10,351 bases of DNA. Origin: Acidobacteriota bacterium (GTDB lineage Bacteria > Acidobacteriota > Vicinamibacteria > Vicinamibacterales > UBA8438). The position numbers and the translations under genes were made by a program. Numbering within the stretch: the first letter of the stretch is position 1; each line of letters begins with the position of its first letter. The stretch covers positions 1 to 10,351 of the forward strand of contig SXOW01000062.1 in assembly GCA_005778315.1 (NCBI GenBank), written 5' to 3'. The notes under the pieces are model-generated. The model made no database searches and was not told the DNA's origin. It was given only the letters and a program-made list of their open reading frames with translations. Shown here in pieces: positions 6,002-10,351 of the stretch.

Positions 6002-7480
6002 ATGGATCCGCGAATCGAACATGCCCGGGTGATCAACCGGCGCTCGTTCATGAGGGTCGGCGCCGGCGGCATCGGTCTGGCGGCGCTGTGCTCGCTCCTC
6101 GGCGACGACCTCGCGGCCGCGGGGGCCGAAGCCACCGCGATCGGGGGCCTGGAAGGCCTGCCGCACTTTGCGCCCAGAGCGAAACGGGTGATCTACCTGT
6201 ACATGCTGGGGGCGCCTTCGAATCTGGATCTGTGGGATTACAAGCCGAGGCTGCAGGATCTGGCGGGTACGAACCTGCCGGATTCGGTGCGCGGGGGGCA
6301 GCGGCTGACCGGCTTTACCGCGAACCAGGCGACGCTGCCCATCGTCCCCTCGGTGTTCAAGTTCACGCAGCATGGACACTCAGCGCAGTGGGTGAGTGAG
6401 CTGATGCCCCATACGGCGAAGGTCGTCGACGACATCTGCTTCGTCAGGACGATGTTCAACGAGCAGATCAACCACGACCCCGCCATTTCGCTGCTGCTCA
6501 CCGGGTTTCAGCTGGCCGGCCGACCCACACTGGGTGCGTGGGTGAACTATGCGCTCGGCAGCGAGAATGAGAACCTCCCGGGCTTCATCTCGTTCGTGTC
6601 GCAGGGCAGTGCGCCAGCGCTGGTGGCGCATGACCGCATGTGGGGATCCGGCTTCCTGCCTCCCAGATACGGCGGCGTCAAGTTCGGGGCCAGCAAGGAC
6701 CCCGTCCTGTACCTGTCGAATCCCGCGGGCTTCGAACCACGCGATCGCCGGCGGTTCCTGGACGGTCTGGCGGCGTTGAATCAGGCCTCGTTCGACGAGT
6801 TCGGCGACCCGGAGATTGCGAATCGAATCGAGCAGTACGAGCTGGCGGCGAGGATGCAAACCTCCGTGCCAGAGCTGATGGACCTGTCACCAGATCAGGA
6901 GCCAGACAGCACCTTCGAGCTCTACGGGGAGGAGTCTCGCACGCCTGGAACCTTCACGCGCAATTGCCTGCTGGCTCGGCGACTGGCTGAACGAGGCGTG
7001 CGGTTCATTCAGCTGACCCATCGGAGCTGGGATCACCACAACAACTTGCCCAGACTGATCACGGATTGCGCCCGCGACGTCGACCAGGGATCGGCCGCGT
7101 TGGTGCAGGACCTGAAACAGCGGGGGATGCTCGAGGACACGCTGGTCATGTGGGGCGGCGAGTTTGGACGCACCGTCTATGGACAGGCCTCTCGCCCCGG
7201 CGAAGTGCCTTCCACCGCCACCAACTATGGGCGCGATCACCACGTGCGCTGCTACACGGTGTGGATGGCGGGCGGCGGCATCAAGCCGGGTATCTCGTAT
7301 GGCGAAACCGACGACTTCAACTACAACACGGTGGCCGACCCCGTCAGCGTTCACGATCGACACGCCACGGTGCTTCACCTCCTGGGCATCGACCACACGC
7401 GCCTGACGTACAAGTACCAGGGGCGTGATTTCCGCCTCACCGACGTCGCCGGCAACGTGGTGAACGGCATTGTGGCATAG
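6002..7480 (+). CDS. DUF1501 family protein with Tat signal
   Basis: 492 residues, second gene of the operon. Start ATG 6002 has AGGAG at 5989-5993, 8 nt upstream. The N-terminus carries a twin-arginine motif (NRRSFMRVG, R13-R14) followed by a Gly/Ala/Leu-rich hydrophobic stretch, indicating Tat export or membrane anchoring. The DUF1501 fold, related to the alkaline phosphatase/sulfatase superfamily, is shown by KRVIYLYMLGAPSNLDLWD (about 61-79), INHDP (about 156-160), SWDHHNN (about 342-348), WGGEFGRT (about 384-391), GRDHH (about 410-414) and the C-terminal HDRHATVLHLLGID (about 451-464), which supply His/Asp residues able to bind metal. Length is normal for the family. The product's activity is unknown; co-occurrence with DUF1549/DUF1553 cytochrome proteins suggests they work together in the cell envelope. 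Confidence 0.92.
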   Translation: MDPRIEHARVINRRSFMRVGAGGIGLAALCSLLGDDLAAAGAEATAIGGLEGLPHFAPRAKRVIYLYMLGAPSNLDLWDYKPRLQDLAGTNLPDSVRGGQRLTGFTANQATLPIVPSVFKFTQHGHSAQWVSELMPHTAKVVDDICFVRTMFNEQINHDPAISLLLTGFQLAGRPTLGAWVNYALGSENENLPGFISFVSQGSAPALVAHDRMWGSGFLPPRYGGVKFGASKDPVLYLSNPAGFEPRDRRRFLDGLAALNQASFDEFGDPEIANRIEQYELAARMQTSVPELMDLSPDQEPDSTFELYGEESRTPGTFTRNCLLARRLAERGVRFIQLTHRSWDHHNNLPRLITDCARDVDQGSAALVQDLKQRGMLEDTLVMWGGEFGRTVYGQASRPGEVPSTATNYGRDHHVRCYTVWMAGGGIKPGISYGETDDFNYNTVADPVSVHDRHATVLHLLGIDHTRLTYKYQGRDFRLTDVAGNVVNGIVA

Positions 7481-7510
7481 CGCAGCAACGGGACCTCGAA
7501 TGCACGGCCA

Positions 7511-7684
7511 GTGACCACACATCCCTTCGACGTGCCGACAACCGAGACGTTGCTTGCCACCTGGAACGAGATCGACCTGTCCACGAGGACCTGGGCGATT
7601 CCGGGCGCGCGGATGAAGAGCGGCCTCGCTCACCGCATTTCGCCCGCGCTGAGGTGCGTCGAGGCCAGACTCGCGGCAGGGTAG
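7511..7684 (+). pseudogene. tyrosine recombinase (phage-type integrase) remnant
   Basis: The frame open from the DUF1501 stop to TAG 7682-7684 contains VPTTETLLATWNEIDLST, then RTWAIPGARMKSGLAHRI, the signature core of P4-type tyrosine recombinases around the first catalytic arginine (family pattern roughly R-T-x-E-x-L-x-A-x-W-x-E-I-D followed by W-x-I-P-x-x-R-M-K). The catalytic arginine position just before TTE is Pro here. The upstream core-binding part and the downstream H-x-x-R and Tyr box are missing; about 58 codons survive of a normal ~400. It is a dead fragment marking a past integration. No tRNA gene or attachment-site repeat is seen beside it. Confidence 0.75.
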
Positions 7685-7960
7685 CCTCTCAGAAGCAGAT
7701 ACAAGCGCTGCGAGACGGCCTCCGCCAGGATCTTCAACACCAAAGCCGATCCGATTCCGTTCACGAAAGAACTCGGGCACCAGACCTTGTAGATTTTCTT
7801 CAAGAATTTCCATCTCCCATCGCCTGGCGTGCGGTCGAGGTGACACCGAGGGGCTGGCAGATCATCACCGAACCGCTGGTACGGTTTCGGCAGCCACGCC
7901 ACGGGGGCTCACTGGCAGCAACGATCCGATGGCGATGTAGGCGAGGGCCGTCGCCTCAGA
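7685..7960. other. intergenic stretch, unassigned
   Basis: 276 bp between the integrase remnant and the end of the DUF2304 gene. It is richer in AT than its surroundings. A reverse-strand frame (7902-7630) gives a protein-like stretch (GDGRWKFLKKIYKVWCP..., about 65% GC at third positions) that I cannot assign; it overlaps the integrase remnant and may be residue of a mobile element. Confidence 0.4.
7939..7956 (-). terminator. small hairpin just after the DUF2304 gene
   Basis: AGGCGA (7939-7944) and TCGCCT (7951-7956) form a 6-bp stem with a 6-nt loop, starting 4 nt beyond the DUF2304 stop codon on the reverse strand. It has no T tract, so it is a weak terminator candidate. Confidence 0.3.
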
Positions 7961-8419
7961 TCAGTCCTGGAATCCGACGCCCGGGTCCGACGATTGCGCT
8001 CTGCGCAGGGCTAGCTGCCGTTCGGATTCACCCAGTCGGGCCCTCAGCAGCGTCGCCTCCTGCGCCAAGGTCCGGATCTGGACTGCCATGGACGACAGTC
8101 GGACCGCAAAGTTCAGGCAAATCGCCACCAGAAACAGCTCGCCGAGAAAGAAGAGAATCGAGCTGTACGACCATGCCCCGCTGGCTCTGGCGAGAGTATC
8201 CAGGACATCTCTTCGAAGACTCACCAGTAGGAGAGCCGCCGAAACCACCAACCAGATTGGGGTGTGCTCCTCGAGGAGCTTCCGACGGTACACCAGCCAG
8301 ACCACCGCCGCCGCCAGCAGCAGGCTAACGACAATACCCAGGGCCTGACTCGTGCCGGAGGCTGCGGCGACATCCAGAAGGGACTCGCGCAACTGGACCA
8401 GATCGACCCGTTCGTTCAA
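7961..8419 (-). CDS. DUF2304 domain membrane protein
   Basis: 152 residues with three predicted membrane helices (about 24-44, 54-67, 86-106) and a charged, probably coiled C-terminal tail (107-140). The loop YRRKLLEEHTPIWL between helices 1 and 2 is the hallmark of DUF2304 proteins, which are usually encoded beside DPM1-like glycosyltransferases and are presumed to help place or anchor the enzyme at the membrane (inference from context; no activity is established). The start is TTG at 8419-8417, sharing bases with the TGA of the upstream glycosyltransferase gene (TTGA), so translation is probably coupled; no ATG occurs until residue 111, too late for the domain. Confidence 0.85.
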   Translation of the reverse strand: MNERVDLVQLRESLLDVAAASGTSQALGIVVSLLLAAAVVWLVYRRKLLEEHTPIWLVVSAALLLVSLRRDVLDTLARASGAWSYSSILFFLGELFLVAICLNFAVRLSSMAVQIRTLAQEATLLRARLGESERQLALRRAQSSDPGVGFQD

Positions 8420-9186
8420 GGTTCCGGCTCCTCTTCCGTGCTCGCAACTGGGGGCGTGGTGGTGCGGCGTCGTCCAGGTAACGTACCCAGAGACAAGAGC
8501 GTCCTGAGCATATAGTAGAGGGAGCTGAACCCCCCGTGAAGTGTGGAGGGCCGCGGGGACGCGGCCATCTGTACCGCGACCTCCTGGATCCTGAATCCTC
8601 GTCGATGTGCAGCCAGTAGAACATCGAGATCCGGATAGTCGGTCGGAAAGTCACTACAGAAGGATCTGGCGACTCCCGGGCTCAGCGCCTGGAATCCCGA
8701 GGTTGGATCGGTCAGATGCAAGCCGTTCCAGCGAGCCACTGCGCAGAAAAGTCGTCGCGCCAGACGATGAACCCGATTCATCTGATAGCCATGGCCCTTC
8801 AGGAACCGGGACCCGATGACGATATCGGCCGACTGATCCAGAATCCCAGCCACCAGGCGGCCGATGTCACGGGGGTCGTGCTGGCCATCGGCATCGATCT
8901 GCACGATTGCACAGGCTCTGGCCTCAAGAGCGACCTTGTAGCCGGTCTGCAGGGCGGCTCCGTAGCCCAGATTGAAGGGATGCCTCAACACTCTCACTCC
9001 CGCTGACGCCGCCACGTCGCTCGTACGATCCGAGGATCCGTCATCCACCACGACGACCTCCCCAGGCAACGCGCACCTCCGGATCCTCTGGAGCGTCTGC
9101 CCGAGAGTGGCCTCCTCATTGAATGCCGGGACCACTACAACCAGCCCATGATTCTCCCTGGCCAACCGCGTCGTTGTTCTCGCCAT
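8416..9186 (-). CDS. glycosyltransferase family 2, polyprenol-phosphate sugar transferase type
   Basis: A 256-residue GT-A fold glycosyltransferase of the DPM1/DPG-synthase-like branch of family 2, expected to move a sugar from a nucleotide donor to polyprenyl phosphate at the inner membrane face. Visible motifs: VVVVPAFNEE (16-25), VVDDGSSDRT (46-55), FNLGYGAAL (71-79) and the metal-binding DADGQHD (98-104, DxD at D98/D100), then ADIVIGSR and DPTSGFQAL. It has no C-terminal membrane helices; the end is a Thr/Pro/Glu-rich tail. ATG 9186 is preferred, with GAGG about 9 nt upstream; a GTG at 9228 would add 14 residues but has no Shine-Dalgarno sequence. It overlaps the downstream DUF2304 gene, whose membrane helices may anchor it. 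Sugar and lipid acceptor cannot be named. Confidence 0.9.
   Translation of the reverse strand: MARTTTRLARENHGLVVVVPAFNEEATLGQTLQRIRRCALPGEVVVVDDGSSDRTSDVAASAGVRVLRHPFNLGYGAALQTGYKVALEARACAIVQIDADGQHDPRDIGRLVAGILDQSADIVIGSRFLKGHGYQMNRVHRLARRLFCAVARWNGLHLTDPTSGFQALSPGVARSFCSDFPTDYPDLDVLLAAHRRGFRIQEVAVQMAASPRPSTLHGGFSSLYYMLRTLLSLGTLPGRRRTTTPPVASTEEEPEP
8428..8437 (-). promoter_or_regulatory. ribosome binding site deciding the TTG start of the DUF2304 gene
   Basis: On the reverse strand GGAAGAGGAG lies inside the end of the glycosyltransferase gene, 8 nt before the TTG at 8419. It is a strong Shine-Dalgarno match and supports this unusual start codon. Confidence 0.65.
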
Positions 9187-9339
9187 GATTGCTGCCTCGG
9201 AGTCCACCGCACCGTCAAGAGTCGCCACGAGAACAGGACCGACTCAATGGCCAACCAGAGCCATATAGACCTGACGATCATGACATTTGCCGCTTGCCTA
9301 CCGCTTCCGGGTCCCGGCCGCGACCGCGACCGGCTCGTC

Positions 9340-9539
9340 CGGCCGTCGGTCGGCACGCTGCCCCGACGCCACCGGGACGCGATGGTCCTCATATTACTTC
9401 TCGCAGATGGACGTGACCCGCGCAGCGGGGCTGCTGCGGGTGCCCACCGGCACGCCCAAGGCCGGCCTGCACCGCGCGCGGGCTGCTGCGCGAGCGGCTG
9501 TCGCGTATGATGGAGCGTCAACAGGCAGAGGGTGAATGA
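9340..9539 (+). pseudogene. ECF-type sigma factor remnant (region 4), frameshifted
   Basis: The C-terminal part of an extracytoplasmic-function sigma factor is recognisable across three frames: LPRRHRDAMVL (frame 1, about 9358-9393), then YYFSQMDVTRAAGLLRVPTG and the following TPKAGLHRARA (frame 2, about 9395-9480), then LLRERLSRMMERQQAEGE and stop TGA 9537-9539 (frame 3). Together they give the region 4 helix-turn-helix pattern (LP-x-R-x-R-x-A-x-V-L, then the DVxxAAxLLxVPxGTxKxxLHRAR helix). The first shift looks like one extra A in CTCATATTACTTC near 9394; the second is near 9480. Region 2 (promoter melting) is missing: upstream lies the start of the divergent glycosyltransferase. The 5' boundary is approximate. 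Without region 2 it cannot act as a sigma factor. Indels may be real decay or sequence errors, but the missing 5' half is a true truncation. Confidence 0.72.
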
Positions 9540-9682
9540 AGACCGCGTTCGACGACGACGCGATCGACCGCGCGCTGAGGCGGGAGCCGGCGGTAGAGTC
9601 TCCGGACGGGCAGGCGGCCGCGCGTTCGTTGCCGCTGGCCCCGGGCCTGCGCGCTGTGGTCGAGCGCGTGGTGGCCTCCTGA
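9536..9682 (+). CDS. 48-residue ORF coupled to the sigma remnant, possible truncated anti-sigma gene
   Basis: ATG 9536 overlaps the sigma-remnant stop (ATGA, 9536-9539), the usual coupling between a sigma factor and its regulator. The product begins MKTAFDDDAIDRALRREPAV and ends at TGA 9680-9682. The acidic start and the DRALRREPAVE style resemble the N-termini of small proteins or anti-sigma-like regulators encoded after ECF sigma factors (inference). It is far shorter than an anti-sigma factor and has no membrane helix, so it is either a small protein or a 3'-truncated remnant. The stop is followed directly, in the same frame, by the GTG start of the next gene. Confidence 0.4.
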   Translation: MKTAFDDDAIDRALRREPAVESPDGQAAARSLPLAPGLRAVVERVVAS

Positions 9683-10351
9683 GTGTCTCTCTTGCCTGCC
9701 GCCGCGCTCGAGCGCCTGTTCCTGCTGCTTGTCGCGCTGCTGCCGATCGAGGTCGGCAGCCTGCGCCTGCGCGGCTACTACGTGAGTCCGGCCGATCTGG
9801 TCTTCCTGGCGGTCTTCGCCGTCTGGATCACCAGCCGCGCGCGCGGTCGCCGCTCGGTGCCGCCGAGCGGCCTGCACTTCGCGATGGGCGGCTACCTCTG
9901 CGCCCTCGCGCTCTCGGTGCTGTCCTCCGCTGAGATCGGCGCGAGCCTCCTCAAGGTCGCCGGCGTCGGGCGGCTGGTCGCGCTGGCGGCGCTGACGATG
10001 GACGTCGTGCGGTCCTGGGCCCAGCTCCGGGCGGTGCTGGTGGCCTGGCTGGTCGGCAGCGGGGCAACCGCCGTCGCTGCCGCGGTCGGCATCCTCCTCT
10101 TCTATCTCGGCGTCCGGGACCCCGGCGTCAATGTCACGCTCTCGTCGTATGGCACGCTGCCCCCCGGCGACTACCCCCGCATCGAGGGGTTGTTCCTCAA
10201 CGCGAACATGATGTGCAACTACCTGAACGTCAGCGTCATGCTCGCGCTGTTGATGGGCCGTCTCGGCTGGCTGTCGGCGCGTCGCCTGCGAATCGCGCTG
10301 GCCGCCCTCGGAGTCGCGGTCTGGTCCACGCTGTCGCCGGGCATCGGCGGC
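9683..10351 (+). CDS. O-antigen ligase family membrane protein, 5' part (runs off right edge)
   Basis: The frame from GTG 9683 is open for 223 codons to the window edge. About seven membrane helices are visible (roughly 8-27, 34-52, 64-83, 88-106, 115-142, 174-196, 199-218), separated by short Arg-rich loops, with a longer loop after the fifth helix. The segment RIEGLFLNANMMCNYLNVS resembles the conserved G-x-F-x-N-x-N region of the Wzy/WaaL (O-antigen ligase/polymerase) family, whose members join or polymerise lipid-linked polysaccharide at the periplasmic side of the inner membrane. The catalytic periplasmic loop would lie beyond the window, so ligase and polymerase cannot be told apart. 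The start is uncertain (GTG 9683 or TTG 9692), lacks a clear Shine-Dalgarno sequence and directly follows the TGA of the small ORF, so coupling is likely. Confidence 0.75.
   Translation, partial: MSLLPAAALERLFLLLVALLPIEVGSLRLRGYYVSPADLVFLAVFAVWITSRARGRRSVPPSGLHFAMGGYLCALALSVLSSAEIGASLLKVAGVGRLVALAALTMDVVRSWAQLRAVLVAWLVGSGATAVAAAVGILLFYLGVRDPGVNVTLSSYGTLPPGDYPRIEGLFLNANMMCNYLNVSVMLALLMGRLGWLSARRLRIALAALGVAVWSTLSPGIGG

Noticed and set aside
6887..7846. 319-residue open frame on the minus strand
   Set aside because: It lies mostly antisense to the DUF1501 gene, whose motifs and ribosome binding site are clear.
7654..8328. 224-residue open frame on the plus strand
   Set aside because: Its second half is antisense to the DUF2304 gene, and its translation is rich in Pro, Arg and Ser without any domain.
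9680..9685. Stop-codon readthrough joining the 48-residue ORF to the ligase gene
   Set aside because: The two frames match, but there is no readthrough or selenocysteine-type signal visible and the GTG right after the stop offers a simpler coupled start.
9532..9933. 133-residue open frame on the plus strand
   Set aside because: It shadows the O-antigen-ligase frame and gives an Arg/Ala/Gly-rich translation without membrane segments or motifs.
1..10351. tRNA, rRNA, CRISPR arrays or riboswitches
   Set aside because: I found no cloverleaf-like T-loop plus acceptor pairing, no rRNA-like stretches, no regularly spaced repeats and no recognisable riboswitch core on either strand.

Overview
The window is GC-rich and looks like a chromosomal region of a free-living Gram-negative bacterium. 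A planctomycete-type cytochrome protein (DUF1549/DUF1553) sits with a DUF1501 partner, next to a twin-arginine-exported dienelactone-hydrolase-like protein, PARP-type zinc fingers and an O-antigen-ligase-type membrane protein. This mix fits Acidobacteriota (Vicinamibacteria-like) or Planctomycetota best. That is an inference from gene content; no taxonomic marker gene is present.

Layout. (1) 1-385, minus: 5' part of a gene with one complete PARP-type zinc finger and the start of a second; it runs off the left edge. (2) 386-814: divergent intergenic region with a 16-bp perfect palindrome and a doubtful ORF at 541-825. (3) 815-1681, plus: exported dienelactone-hydrolase-family protein, followed by a strong hairpin. 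(4) 1837-2307, plus: a sulfotransferase remnant made of three collinear pieces in two frames, with two internal deletions. (5) 2308-2790: non-coding stretch with a short tandem repeat, two hairpins, an insertion-sequence-end-like motif pair and a 9-bp inverted repeat just upstream of the next gene. (6) 2791-7480, plus: two-gene operon, a 1056-residue cytochrome/DUF1549/LamG/DUF1553 protein followed after 40 bp by a 492-residue DUF1501 protein. (7) 7511-7684: tyrosine-recombinase (integrase) remnant. (8) 9186-7961, minus: glycosyltransferase family 2 gene overlapping a DUF2304 membrane-protein gene. (9) about 9340-9539, plus: remnant of an ECF sigma factor spread over three frames, overlapping a 48-codon ORF that is followed directly by the 5' part of an O-antigen-ligase-family gene running off the right edge.

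How it fits together. The intact core is the cytochrome/DUF1501 operon, a pair common in planctomycetes and acidobacteria, thought to act in the periplasm or cell envelope but biochemically undefined. The right part (GT2, DUF2304, O-antigen ligase) points to lipid-linked glycan and surface polysaccharide assembly. Three decayed genes (sulfotransferase, integrase, sigma factor) lie at the junctions between intact modules, suggesting repeated insertion and deletion; assembly or sequencing error is an alternative that the sequence alone cannot exclude. The most unusual gene is the bacterial tandem PARP-type zinc-finger protein at the left edge.
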